The notes beneath the pieces were generated by a model. It was given only the letters and a program-made list of their open reading frames with translations. It had not been told where the DNA came from and did no database searches. Of a DNA stretch of 22,430 nt, positions 13,040-21,218 are shown in pieces (positions within the stretch are counted from its first letter, which is position 1; each line of letters begins with the position of its first letter). This stretch comes from an uncultured Emergencia sp. (GTDB lineage Bacteria; Bacillota; Clostridia; Peptostreptococcales; Anaerovoracaceae), in NCBI GenBank assembly GCA_937997955.1, contig CALLDR010000097.1, positions 1-22,430 of the forward strand, written 5' to 3'. The translations under genes were made by a program, and so were the position numbers.

Positions 13040-13717
13040 ATGAAACAGAGGAATCCAGAGCGGCGCTCCCTCGATCCCAGGACGGGGCTTCTGCTGCTGG
13101 TGCTGGCCAACGTCATCGCCTTCACCCAGGACAGCTTCTGGGTGGAGGGCGGTCTGATCGCGGCCCTGACACTGCTGCAGCTGCTCTGTGGCTGCATAAG
13201 ACCAGGGATCAAATGGTGCGCCCTGTTCTGCCTGCTCCTGGCGCTGCAGTGGTACGTTCTGCCCATGTCGCCGAAGCTGATCGCCACCAGCTTCTCCATC
13301 TTCATCAATTACGCCCGCAGAATGTTTCCCTGCCTGATGATGGGCAGCCTGATGGTCAGAACCATATCCCTGCGCCGCTTTATCGTGGGGATGCGGGCCT
13401 TGCGGGTGCCGCAGAAGCTGATCATTCCCATCTCGGTCACCCTCCGGTATTTTCCGGCGATCAAAGAAGAACTCTCCTATATCCGCGACGCCATGCGGCT
13501 GCGGGATATCAGGGGGCTGGAAAAGGTGGAGGGCATGGTCGTACCCATGATGATCTCGGCGACGGAGACGGCGGAGGAGCTGTCCGCGGCGGCGGTGACC
13601 AGGGGAATCGAGAATCCGGCGAGGAAGACCAGCGTCATCCGGCTGCGTCTGGGCTGGCTGGACTGGTGCGCCATGGCGGCGGCGGTTGTTTTTACCGGAG
13701 CGGCTTTGCTGGCGTGA
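13040..13717 (+). CDS. ECF transporter T component (CbiQ/EcfT-like)
   Basis: This 225-residue membrane protein is the energy-coupling transmembrane subunit linking the S component to the ATPases. Hydrophobic segments appear near TGLLLLVLANVIAFTQ, GGLIAALTLLQLLCG, WCALFCLLLALQWYVL and the C-terminal AMAAAVVFTGAALL. The cytoplasmic coupling region carries the family motif in AMRLRDIRG, with a second conserved stretch around AAVTRGIENP that contacts the ATPase in known EcfT proteins. The ATG at 13040 begins 1 nt after the S-component stop. An in-frame TTG at 13016 would overlap that gene without a better ribosome site. After this gene, 150 nt separate it from the ATPase gene, unusually long for such an operon. 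Confidence 0.87.
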   Translation: MKQRNPERRSLDPRTGLLLLVLANVIAFTQDSFWVEGGLIAALTLLQLLCGCIRPGIKWCALFCLLLALQWYVLPMSPKLIATSFSIFINYARRMFPCLMMGSLMVRTISLRRFIVGMRALRVPQKLIIPISVTLRYFPAIKEELSYIRDAMRLRDIRGLEKVEGMVVPMMISATETAEELSAAAVTRGIENPARKTSVIRLRLGWLDWCAMAAAVVFTGAALLA

Positions 13718-13746
13718 ACGGCAGGATGCGGCAGGATGGCGATGTG

Positions 13747-13830
13747 ACCGGCGCGGCTTAACCGGTGTGACGCGATCGGTATGCCTTAATCGGCATGGCG
13801 CGGCCGGTATGACTTGACCGGTACGAGGCG
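13747..13830. repeat. 14-bp tandem repeat, six units in a 28-bp alternating pattern
   Basis: Six contiguous 14-mers run from 13747 to 13830: ACCGGCGCGGCTTA, ACCGGTGTGACGCG, ATCGGTATGCCTTA, ATCGGCATGGCGCG, GCCGGTATGACTTG and ACCGGTACGAGGCG. Odd units end in CTTA or CTTG and even units end in GCG, so the true period is 28 bp, three times. A doubled 10-mer GCAGGATGSS precedes it at 13721-13740. It fills the gap between the T-component and ATPase genes. Confidence 0.85.
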
Positions 13831-13867
13831 ACAGCATGAAATGTATCAAAGACGAGGAGAAGGTCAA

Positions 13868-15265
13868 ATGATAGAAATTGAGAGAGTATCCTTCAGCTAC
13901 ACAGGCGACGGGGAGACGCTTTCCGACATCAGCCTGTCCGTGGGAAAGGGCCAGTGCGTCCTGCTCTGCGGCGGCAGCGGCAGCGGAAAGACCACCGTCA
14001 CCAAGCTGATCAACGGGCTGATTCCCCATTTCACGGAAGGCGGGCGGCTTGATGGCAGAGTGACGGCGGCGGGGCGGGTGGTCGCGGATACAGAGCTGTA
14101 CCGCCTGGCAAAGTCCGTGGGCTCTGTCTTTCAAAATCCGAAGAGCCAGTTCTTCAATCTGGATACGGACAGCGAACTGGCCTTCGGCCTGGAAAACGAA
14201 GGCGCGCCGCCTCAGGAGATCGAGAGACAGCTGGAACGGACGGTGCGCCAGCTGCATATCGAAAATCTGCTGGGCCGAAACATCTTCGCCCTGTCGGGAG
14301 GGGAAAAACAGATGCTGGCCTTTGCCAGCGTCTACGCCATGGATCCGGCGGTCTTTGTGCTGGATGAGCCTACGGCCAACCTGGACGGAGCCAGCGTGGA
14401 GAGACTGCGTCAGCAGATTCAGTTCCTGAAGGAACAGGGCCATACGGTAGTCATCGCGGAGCACCGTCTGTATTTTCTGGCGGACCTCATCGACTTGGCC
14501 TGCTACTTCCGGCAGGGCAGACTGGAGCGAATCTTCAGCGGCGCGGAATTCCGGGCTTTGTCCCAGGAGCGGAGAGCGGAGCTGGGGCTGCGCAGCCTGA
14601 CGCCTTCACCTCTGGACCTGCCGCCGGCCAGAGAAGAGGGGGATCTGCAGGTGGAAGGGCTCACCTGCGGGTATGGCCGGGCGGAGCCGGTTTTGTCGGA
14701 GCTGTCCTTTGGCGCGTCCAGGGGAGAGGTTCTGGCTGTTACGGGCTGCAACGGCCGGGGAAAGACCACTTTGACCCGCTGTCTCTGCGGCCTGATGAAG
14801 GAACGCGGCGGAAAAATCCGCCTCTTCGGAAGAGCGTGCGGACAGAAGCAGCGGAGGAAGGAAAGCTTTCTGGTCATGCAGGATGTCAACCATCAGCTGT
14901 TCTACGACAGCGTCTTCCACGAGTGCCGGCAGGCGGCAGGAGAAAGAAGCCCGGAGATCGACAGCGTTTTGGCCCGCTTTGATCTGCAGGGATACAGAGA
15001 GCGGCATCCCATGGCGCTGTCCGGCGGGCAGAAGCAGCGGCTGGCCGTGGCGACCGCCCTCCTTTCCGGCCGCGGGCTTTTGATCTTTGACGAGCCTACC
15101 AGCGGCCTGGACTACGGAAACATGATGCAGGTCAGCGGCGTGGTGAGGGACCTGGCGGCCCAGGGACACATCGTGTTGGTGGTGTCCCACGACAGGGAAT
15201 TCATGAGAGCGGCCTGTGACAGAGTTTTAAATCTGGACGAGGCAGAAAGGAAACAGACGAGATGA
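13868..15265 (+). CDS. ECF transporter double ATPase (EcfA-EcfA' fusion)
   Basis: This 465-residue cytoplasmic protein carries two ABC ATPase domains that power the ECF importer. Domain 1 has Walker A GGSGSGKTT (35-43), signature LSGGEKQ and Walker B VFVLDEPT. Domain 2, from about residue 255, has Walker A GCNGRGKTT, signature LSGGQKQ and Walker B LLIFDEPT, plus a VVSHDREF switch. Both domains look catalytically complete. The ATG at 13868 is preceded by GAGGAGAAGG. An in-frame upstream start at 13814 would add 18 unconserved residues encoded inside the tandem repeat. Its stop overlaps the AraC-family start as ATGA, so the regulator is translated with the transporter. A single fused ATPase instead of separate EcfA1/EcfA2 is usual for the MptD-type group. 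Confidence 0.9.
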   Translation: MIEIERVSFSYTGDGETLSDISLSVGKGQCVLLCGGSGSGKTTVTKLINGLIPHFTEGGRLDGRVTAAGRVVADTELYRLAKSVGSVFQNPKSQFFNLDTDSELAFGLENEGAPPQEIERQLERTVRQLHIENLLGRNIFALSGGEKQMLAFASVYAMDPAVFVLDEPTANLDGASVERLRQQIQFLKEQGHTVVIAEHRLYFLADLIDLACYFRQGRLERIFSGAEFRALSQERRAELGLRSLTPSPLDLPPAREEGDLQVEGLTCGYGRAEPVLSELSFGASRGEVLAVTGCNGRGKTTLTRCLCGLMKERGGKIRLFGRACGQKQRRKESFLVMQDVNHQLFYDSVFHECRQAAGERSPEIDSVLARFDLQGYRERHPMALSGGQKQRLAVATALLSGRGLLIFDEPTSGLDYGNMMQVSGVVRDLAAQGHIVLVVSHDREFMRAACDRVLNLDEAERKQTR

Positions 15266-16212
15266 AGGATCTTTTATTTGGAAACAGCGAGCCGGCGCCG
15301 GTGGTGCAGGGAAGCGGCTGCGCCATCTATCAGTTTCAGAACGAGTCGGGAGAGGGGACCATTACCCTCTATCAGGTGTTTCCCGGTGTCACCCTGGCCT
15401 ACAACGATTTTCACATGGAGTACTACGACTCGGTCTTTCACCCAGGACGGGACGTGTTCTGCATCGATCACTGCAGAGAGGGGCGGCTGGAGTATCCGGC
15501 CAAGGACGACGCCTACGCCTACGTGGAGGCCGGGGATCTGAAGCTGGACCGCAGGCTGACCCATACGGGACATTTCGAGATGCCGCTGTCCCACTACCAC
15601 GGCGCCATGGTGTCCATCGAGATGGAAGAGGCATGCAGGGCGCTTCCCGGCGAGATCAAAGATTTTCCGGTGGATCTGCGGAGGCTGCAGAGGAAGTACT
15701 GCGGCGACATCTATCCCATGGTGCTGCGGAAGCTGGATTCCATGGAACACATCTTCGGCGAGCTCTACGCGGTGCCGGAGAAGATCAAAATCCCCTATTT
15801 CAAGATCAAGGTTCTGGAGCTGCTGCTCTATCTGGACGCTTTGGCTCTGCCGGAGGGGGCGGAGGAAAAGCCGTATTTCTACAAGACACAGGTGGAGAAG
15901 GTCAAGGCGGTGCGGGGGTTTCTGGCCGATCATATGGACGAGCACTTCACCCAGGAGGAGCTTTCTCAGCGCTTTGACATTCCGCTGACACCGCTGAAAC
16001 GGTGCTTCAAATCTGTCTACGGCAGTTCCATGGGAGCCTGGCTGACCGAGTTCCGCATGAACCAGGCGGCGGTGCTGCTGGTCAGAGAGCGGTCCATGTC
16101 CATCGCGGAGATCGCGGGAAGAGTGGGCTACGACAGTCCCAGCAAGTTCGCCATGGCCTTCCGCCGGATCATGGGCCAGTCGCCTACTGAATACAGGAGC
16201 CGCATCAGATAG
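15262..16212 (+). CDS. AraC-family transcriptional regulator, PchR/YbtA-like
   Basis: The 316-residue protein has a C-terminal AraC domain (residues about 220-316) with two helix-turn-helix units, FTQEELSQRFDIPLTPLKRCF and SIAEIAGRVGYDSPSKFAMAFR, ending in the family signature GQSPTEYR. The N-terminal 200 residues look like the sensing domain of the PchR group, whose characterised members activate siderophore genes on binding the ferri-siderophore. That resemblance is by eye. The start overlaps the stop of the ATPase gene, and a second exporter-fold ABC pair follows. It probably controls the ECF operon, the following ABC pair, or both. Confidence 0.9.
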   Translation: MKDLLFGNSEPAPVVQGSGCAIYQFQNESGEGTITLYQVFPGVTLAYNDFHMEYYDSVFHPGRDVFCIDHCREGRLEYPAKDDAYAYVEAGDLKLDRRLTHTGHFEMPLSHYHGAMVSIEMEEACRALPGEIKDFPVDLRRLQRKYCGDIYPMVLRKLDSMEHIFGELYAVPEKIKIPYFKIKVLELLLYLDALALPEGAEEKPYFYKTQVEKVKAVRGFLADHMDEHFTQEELSQRFDIPLTPLKRCFKSVYGSSMGAWLTEFRMNQAAVLLVRERSMSIAEIAGRVGYDSPSKFAMAFRRIMGQSPTEYRSRIR

Positions 16213-16236
16213 CCGCCCGGCGGCGCGCAGTTTTTT
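16212..16236 (+). terminator. Weak terminator candidate after the AraC gene
   Basis: GCCGC (16212-16216) pairs with GCGGC (16220-16224), with GCGCAG between the stem and six T (16231-16236). The stem is short and the U-tract set back, so it is a weak candidate. Confidence 0.35.
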
Positions 16237-16296
16237 CGTCGGAACGGGACAGACTGGCCTGGGCGGAGCGGAAAGGCGGCAGAAAAGAGGTTAAAG

Positions 16297-16334
16297 TATA
16301 GATGGTACAGCAAACATGCCGTCTATATTTTTTT
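16297..16334 (+). terminator. Hairpin and T-tract ahead of ABC pair 2
   Basis: TATAGATGG (16297-16305) pairs with CCGTCTATA (16319-16327) with one G-U pair and a 13-nt loop, followed directly by seven T. It could terminate read-through from the ECF-AraC operon or attenuate ABC pair 2. The ATG at 16316 lies in its loop and has no ribosome site, which argues for the later TTG as the gene start. Confidence 0.55.
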
Positions 16335-16360
16335 ATTCATCAAAGAAGGGAGTGTTCAGG

Positions 16361-18175
16361 TTGAAACAACAAACGAAGAAACAGGAGAACTGGCTGAAGA
16401 TCCTGCTTTCCTACGCAGCGCCCTGCAGGGGAAAGATGGCCGGCTCCGTTCTCTGCGCCGTCGTCAGCGTGACCGGCGGCTTTGTGCCATATCTGGCCGT
16501 ATATGAGATACTGCGGCTGTTCATAGAGGGAGACGCGGAGGTAAAAGAAATCGCGGTGTGGAGCGGAATCGCCATGGCGGGATATCTGGTGAAGATCGTC
16601 TTCTACGGGATCTCCACGGTGCTTTCCCACGTATCGGCCTATACGATCTTAGAGGGACTGCGGCTGCAGATCGCGGACCGGCTGATGAGAGCGCCTTTGG
16701 GTACTGTGCTCAGCAAGCCCATCGGCCATCTGAAAAATACCATCGTCGACCGGGTGGAGGACATCGAGCCGCCGCTGGCCCACATGATTCCGGAGCTGAC
16801 CTCCAATCTGCTGCTGCCCGTCATGGTGGTCCTCGCCCTCTTCATCATCGACTGGCGCATGGGCCTTGCCTCTCTGGTGACGGTTCCTGTCGCGCTGATC
16901 CCCATGTCCGCGGGAATGAAGACCTACAACGAGAAATACGCCGCCTACATGGAGGCCAACGACCGCGTTAACAGCGTCATCGTAGAATACGTGGAAGGCA
17001 TCGAGGTGGTAAAGGCCTTTCAACAGGCCAGCAGCTCCTACGAGAAGTTTACCGCGGCAGTCAGCTCCTTTCGGGATTTCACCATGGACTGGTACAGAAG
17101 CACCTGGGTGCCGATGAACCTGACCTTTTCCATTCTGCCGACTACGCTGCTGGGCGCCCTGCCGACAGGAGCGGCCATGTACTTAAACGGCAGTCTGGAC
17201 CCGGCCAGGCTGGCCCTGTGCCTGATGCTGGCTCTGGGCATTGTGACGCCTATGATGAAGGCCACTCAGTTCATCAACGAGATGAAGAGCATGGAATTCG
17301 CCGTCAGAGACGCCAGAGAGCTGCTCTACATGGAGGAGCTGGAGGAAACGGCGGCGCCGCAGACGCCGCGGGGCAGCCGGATAGAACTGAAGGACGTGTC
17401 CTTTTCTTATACGGGAGAGAAGAAGGACGAGGTGCTCCACGGCATCGACCTGAGCCTGCCGGAGGGCAGCTTTACAGCTCTGGTAGGCCCTTCCGGCGGA
17501 GGAAAGTCCACGGTGGCCCGGCTGATCGCCCGTCTCTGGGACGTGACAGGGGGAAGCGTACAGATCGGCGGCGCAGATGTGCGCCAGATGACCCTGAAGC
17601 AGCTGGCCGGACAGGTCAGCTTTGTAACCCAGGACAACTTTCTCTTCGACTGCTCGCTGAAAGAGAATATCCGCCTGGGTAATCCGAAGGCCGATGACGA
17701 ACAGGTCTTGGCCGCCGCCAAAGCCGCCCAGTGCGAGGAATTCATCGGACGTCTGGAAAAGGGCTGGGATACGCCGGCGGGAGAGGCCGGCAAGCAGCTG
17801 TCCGGCGGAGAGCGGCAGCGGATCGCCATCGCCAGAGCTATCCTGAAGGACGCCCCGATCATCATCTTGGACGAGGCCACGGCTTTTACCGATCCGGATA
17901 ACGAGAGCAAGATCCAGAGCTCCATCATGGCCCTGTCCCGGGGGAAGACGCTGCTGGTCATCGCTCACCGCCTGTCCACCATTCAGAACGCGGATCAGAT
18001 CGCGGTGCTGGAAAAGGGCAGAATCGTCGATACGGGGCGGCAGGAGGAGCTTCTCGGCCGCTGCGGCCTCTACCGCCAGATGTGGCAGGCCCACATCGGC
18101 GCCAGGAAATGGGCCGTAGGAGGGAGCGAAGCTGTAGAACAGGACAATTTACAGGAGGTGGAGAGCGATGTTTAA
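16361..18175 (+). CDS. ABC half-transporter, first subunit of pair 2
   Basis: The 604-residue protein has an exporter-fold membrane domain (residues about 10-315) and an ATPase domain with Walker A GPSGGGKS (376-383), signature LSGGERQ, Walker B IIILDEAT and switch IAHRL. The D-loop is AFTDP. The TTG at 16361 is chosen because AAGGGAG lies 8 nt before it. The in-frame ATG at 16316 lies inside a terminator-like hairpin. It is paralogous to the first subunit of the minus-strand pair, sharing for example RDFTMDWYR versus RDFTLDWYR and the same D-loop type. It overlaps the next gene by 8 nt. The pair next to an AraC/PchR-like regulator and an ECF importer fits siderophore or haem handling. Confidence 0.9.
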   Translation: MKQQTKKQENWLKILLSYAAPCRGKMAGSVLCAVVSVTGGFVPYLAVYEILRLFIEGDAEVKEIAVWSGIAMAGYLVKIVFYGISTVLSHVSAYTILEGLRLQIADRLMRAPLGTVLSKPIGHLKNTIVDRVEDIEPPLAHMIPELTSNLLLPVMVVLALFIIDWRMGLASLVTVPVALIPMSAGMKTYNEKYAAYMEANDRVNSVIVEYVEGIEVVKAFQQASSSYEKFTAAVSSFRDFTMDWYRSTWVPMNLTFSILPTTLLGALPTGAAMYLNGSLDPARLALCLMLALGIVTPMMKATQFINEMKSMEFAVRDARELLYMEELEETAAPQTPRGSRIELKDVSFSYTGEKKDEVLHGIDLSLPEGSFTALVGPSGGGKSTVARLIARLWDVTGGSVQIGGADVRQMTLKQLAGQVSFVTQDNFLFDCSLKENIRLGNPKADDEQVLAAAKAAQCEEFIGRLEKGWDTPAGEAGKQLSGGERQRIAIARAILKDAPIIILDEATAFTDPDNESKIQSSIMALSRGKTLLVIAHRLSTIQNADQIAVLEKGRIVDTGRQEELLGRCGLYRQMWQAHIGARKWAVGGSEAVEQDNLQEVESDV

Positions 18176-19931
18176 AAGTGTTGGACGCATCATGAGGTGG
18201 GCTGGCGATTACCGGAAGCGGCTCTATTTGGGATTTGTCTGCTCCTTCTTTGCCGCATGGTGCGCGGCGGGACCGGTGGTGCTGGCCGCCTGGGCCCTGG
18301 GAAGGATCGTAGAGGACAGCCAGGGCGGCAGGCCGGTCGATGGTACGCTGGTCTGGCAGTGCCTGGGCGGCGTGGCGGCGCTGATCTTTCTGCGCTTTTT
18401 ATTCACCTACGGGAAGAACCGGCTCCAGGAGAGCATCGGCACGGAGTTGGTGGCGGACCAGAGAGTGGAGATCGGCGACGTGCTGAAGCGGGTATCTCTG
18501 GGGTATTTCGCTAGGAACAACATCGGAGATATTCTGGCCGCCGTGACCACAGAGCTTTCGACGCTGGAAATCCACGGCATGAAAATGGTAGATTCCGTCA
18601 TCAACGGGTACATTCAGGTGCTGGCTATTATCTGCTGTCTGGGATTTTTCTGCCCGCCGGCGGCGCTGGTGGCCATAGTGGGGGTGGTTCTGTCCTTTTT
18701 CGCCCTGCTGGGCATCGGACGCCAGAGCAGCAGGACCGCGCCCGTCAATCACAAGGCAAAGGAAGATCTGTCGGCGGCGTCCATCGAATACGTCCGCGGA
18801 CTGTCAGTGGTCAAATCCTTCGGCCAGGAGGGCGTGTCGGCGGAACGGATGCGCCGCGCCAGCAAGGACAACAAGGACATCTGCATCAAAAATGAATTCG
18901 GCTTTGTGCCCTGGAACTGCCTTCATCTCTTTTTCCTCAAAGGAGCGGCGGCAGCCCTGGTTCTGACGGCGGCTCTGGAGGTTTACCGGGGAAACCTGGC
19001 GTTTTCCATGATGCTCATGGCGTCCATGTTCTCCTTTACCATCTTCAGCGGCGTGGAATCCATCAACGACGCGGCCCACGTTCTTTCCGTCATCGATTCC
19101 GCCATGGACAGGCTGGAGGATATCCAGCGGGAGGAGTCCATCGACAAGGACGGACGGGATCTGACGCCGGATCGCTTTGATATCGTCTTTGACGGCGTAT
19201 CCTTCGGTTACGGAGCCGCTGACGGCGGGGAAAAGCGGGAGGTGCTTCACGACGTGTCCTTTACGATTCCGCAGAACACCACTACGGCCATCGTGGGGCC
19301 GTCTGGCAGCGGCAAAACCACCATCTGCAGCCTGATCGCCAGGTTTTACGATGTGGACCGGGGCAGGATCACCGTGGGCGGCAGAGATGTGAGAGAGTTT
19401 ACCTGCGACAGCCTGCTGTCCAACATCTCCATGGTCTTTCAGAATGTCTATCTGTTTCACGATACGGTGCGGAACAACATCGGCTTTGGCCGGCCCGGCG
19501 CTTCAGAGGAGGAGATCATCGCGGCGGCAAAGGCGGCCCGGTGCCACGACTTTATCAAAGCGCTGCCTCAGGGGTACGACACCGTCATCGGCGAAGGAGG
19601 CGGCAATCTGTCCGGCGGCGAGAAACAACGGATCTCCATCGCCAGAGCCATGCTGAAGGACGCGCCGGTCATCATCTTAGATGAAGCCACGGCCAGCATC
19701 GACCCGGAAAATGAGCACGAGATACAGCAGGCCATCTCCGCGCTGGTTCACGGCAAGACCATCATCACCATCGCCCACAGGCTGACCACCATCGAACAGG
19801 CCGATCAAATCCTGGTGGTGGCGGACGGCCGGATCGCCCAAAAGGGGACCCACGAAACCCTTTTGGCCGAGGAGGGCATCTATCGTCACTTTGTTCAGGT
19901 ACGGGAGCAGGCAGAGGGCTGGAGGATTTAA
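18168..19931 (+). CDS. ABC half-transporter, second subunit of pair 2
   Basis: The 587-residue protein has six predicted membrane helices followed by an ATPase domain with Walker A GPSGSGKT (377-384), signature LSGGEKQ, Walker B VIILDEAT with D-loop ASIDP, and switch IAHRL. All catalytic positions are present. The ATG follows CAGGAGGTGG and overlaps the previous stop by 8 nt, so a coupled heterodimer is likely. The C-terminal VREQAEGW matches VREQSQGW of the second subunit in the minus-strand pair, but the LP hexapeptide linker of that protein is missing. It is presumably an importer or exporter of the same class of compound. Direction cannot be read from sequence, since YbtPQ and IrtAB import despite this fold. 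Confidence 0.9.
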   Translation: MFKSVGRIMRWAGDYRKRLYLGFVCSFFAAWCAAGPVVLAAWALGRIVEDSQGGRPVDGTLVWQCLGGVAALIFLRFLFTYGKNRLQESIGTELVADQRVEIGDVLKRVSLGYFARNNIGDILAAVTTELSTLEIHGMKMVDSVINGYIQVLAIICCLGFFCPPAALVAIVGVVLSFFALLGIGRQSSRTAPVNHKAKEDLSAASIEYVRGLSVVKSFGQEGVSAERMRRASKDNKDICIKNEFGFVPWNCLHLFFLKGAAAALVLTAALEVYRGNLAFSMMLMASMFSFTIFSGVESINDAAHVLSVIDSAMDRLEDIQREESIDKDGRDLTPDRFDIVFDGVSFGYGAADGGEKREVLHDVSFTIPQNTTTAIVGPSGSGKTTICSLIARFYDVDRGRITVGGRDVREFTCDSLLSNISMVFQNVYLFHDTVRNNIGFGRPGASEEEIIAAAKAARCHDFIKALPQGYDTVIGEGGGNLSGGEKQRISIARAMLKDAPVIILDEATASIDPENEHEIQQAISALVHGKTIITIAHRLTTIEQADQILVVADGRIAQKGTHETLLAEEGIYRHFVQVREQAEGWRI

Positions 19932-19953
19932 CCTCCGGCCTTCCGATTTTTTT
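19917..19953 (+). terminator. Terminator at the end of ABC pair 2
   Basis: GGCTGGAGG (19917-19925) pairs with CCTCCGGCC (19932-19940) with one G-U pair and a 6-nt loop that contains most of the stop codon. TTCCGA and seven T (19947-19953) follow. The U-tract is 6 nt from the stem, so termination may be partial. Confidence 0.6.
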
Positions 19954-19965
19954 CTCTAAAAGGGT

Positions 19966-19994
19966 GTGAGAAACTATCCAAATTGTGGTATACT
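19966..19994 (+). promoter_or_regulatory. Promoter of the CobW gene pair
   Basis: GTGAGA (19966-19971, 4/6) and TATACT (19989-19994, 5/6) are separated by 17 bp. A start near 20001 makes the in-frame ATG at 19985 unusable. I saw no clear Zur-like palindrome, though the region is AT-rich. Confidence 0.6.
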
Positions 19995-20032
19995 ATATGG
20001 TAGAAATTTTTTTAGAGAAAGAGATGATAACC

Positions 20033-21199
20033 ATGACGAAAGTAGATATTTTTTCTGGATTTTTAGGGGCAGGAAAGACCACTTTGATCAAAAAACTCAT
20101 TGAGGAAGCCTACAAAGGCGAACAGATCGTATTGATAGAAAATGAATTTGGGGAGATCGGCATCGACGGCGGATTCCTGAAGGACGCGGGAGTGCAGATC
20201 AACGAGATGAACTCCGGCTGCATCTGCTGTTCTCTGGTCGGCGATTTTGGACGGGCTCTGGAGCAGGTCATCAGCGAATTCGCGCCTGACCGTATTCTCA
20301 TCGAACCTTCCGGTGTAGGCAAGCTCAGCGACGTTATCATGGCTGTGGAACGGCTGAACGATGAGCGGATCCAGCTCAACGGCTTTACCACGGTGGTCGA
20401 CGCGAAGAAGGCCAAGATGTATATGAAGAATTTCGGCGAGTTCTTCAACAATCAGATCGAGCACGCCAGTTCCATCATTCTGAGCCACACGGCTGGCCTT
20501 TCTCAGGAGAAGCTGGACGGGGCAGTGGCTTTGATGCGCCAGCACAATCAGGAAGCGTCTATCGTGACCACGCCTTGGGACGAGATCACCGGCGCGCAGA
20601 TTCTGGAAACCATGGAGCAGAAGAACACGCTGGCTGCCCAGCTGGCTCACCTGGAGGAAGAGGCGCACCATCATCATCATGATCACGACCACGACCATCA
20701 TCACGACCACGAGCATGACCATGACCATCATGATCATGACCACGACCACGATCACGACCATGACCATCATGATCATCGCCACGACCACGATCATGACCAT
20801 GACCACCATGATCACGAGCACGACCATCATCATGATCATGACCATCACGGCAAGGACTGCGGATGCCACGACCACGATCATCACCACGACCATGATCATC
20901 ACGACCATCATCACCACCACGCGGACGAGGTGTTCCAGAGCGTAGGCATGGAGACAGCCCACAAGTTCAGCAAAGAGCAGATCGAAAAGGCGCTGGGCGC
21001 CCTGTCCAACATCGGAGAATACGGACAGGTTCTGCGGGCGAAGGGCATCGTGGAAGGTGAGGACGGCCAGTGGATTCACTTTGATTACGTACCGGGCGAG
21101 CCAGATGTGCGGACGGGAAGCGCCGCTGTAACGGGCATGCTCTGCGTCATCGGCGCCGGCATCGACGAAGAAAACATCAGAGAACTGTTCGGACTGTAA
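20033..21199 (+). CDS. CobW/COG0523 GTPase with an 85-residue His/Asp tract
   Basis: This 388-residue cytoplasmic protein belongs to the G3E metallochaperone GTPases. It shows Walker A GFLGAGKTT (9-17), ENEFGEIGID, and the CxCC metal site Cys63-Cys65-Cys66 in NSGCICCSL. The CobW C-terminal domain follows (from about residue 305, GEYGQVLRAKGIVEG onward). Residues 212-296 are almost wholly His and Asp with one GKDCGC interruption, a metal-binding or storage segment. Members act in zinc, cobalt or nickel delivery, and the metal here is unknown. The start is set at ATG 20033 because the upstream ATG lies before the predicted transcription start and adds no conserved residues. It is probably transcribed with the next GTPase, 19 nt away. 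Confidence 0.9.
   Translation: MTKVDIFSGFLGAGKTTLIKKLIEEAYKGEQIVLIENEFGEIGIDGGFLKDAGVQINEMNSGCICCSLVGDFGRALEQVISEFAPDRILIEPSGVGKLSDVIMAVERLNDERIQLNGFTTVVDAKKAKMYMKNFGEFFNNQIEHASSIILSHTAGLSQEKLDGAVALMRQHNQEASIVTTPWDEITGAQILETMEQKNTLAAQLAHLEEEAHHHHHDHDHDHHHDHEHDHDHHDHDHDHDHDHDHHDHRHDHDHDHDHHDHEHDHHHDHDHHGKDCGCHDHDHHHDHDHHDHHHHHADEVFQSVGMETAHKFSKEQIEKALGALSNIGEYGQVLRAKGIVEGEDGQWIHFDYVPGEPDVRTGSAAVTGMLCVIGAGIDEENIRELFGL
20666..20920 (+). repeat. His/Asp codon repeat tract
   Basis: About 255 bp consist almost only of CAY and GAY codons, encoding His and Asp with occasional Glu, Arg and one GKDCGC break. It lies within the CobW gene, between the GTPase and the C-terminal domain. The mirrored antisense frame is equally open, giving a false membrane-like Val/Met-rich frame. 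Confidence 0.95.
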
Positions 21200-21218
21200 C
21201 GGGAGGAAAGAAGCTACT

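Noticed and set aside
16316..16360. ATG at 16316 as the start of the first subunit of ABC pair 2
   Set aside because: It lies in the loop of a terminator-like hairpin with no ribosome site, whereas TTG 16361 has AAGGGAG 8 nt upstream.
7669..19931. Recent mobile element carrying the transporter locus
   Set aside because: No transposase, integrase, tRNA target or flanking direct repeat was seen, and base composition by eye matches the neighbouring pan genes.
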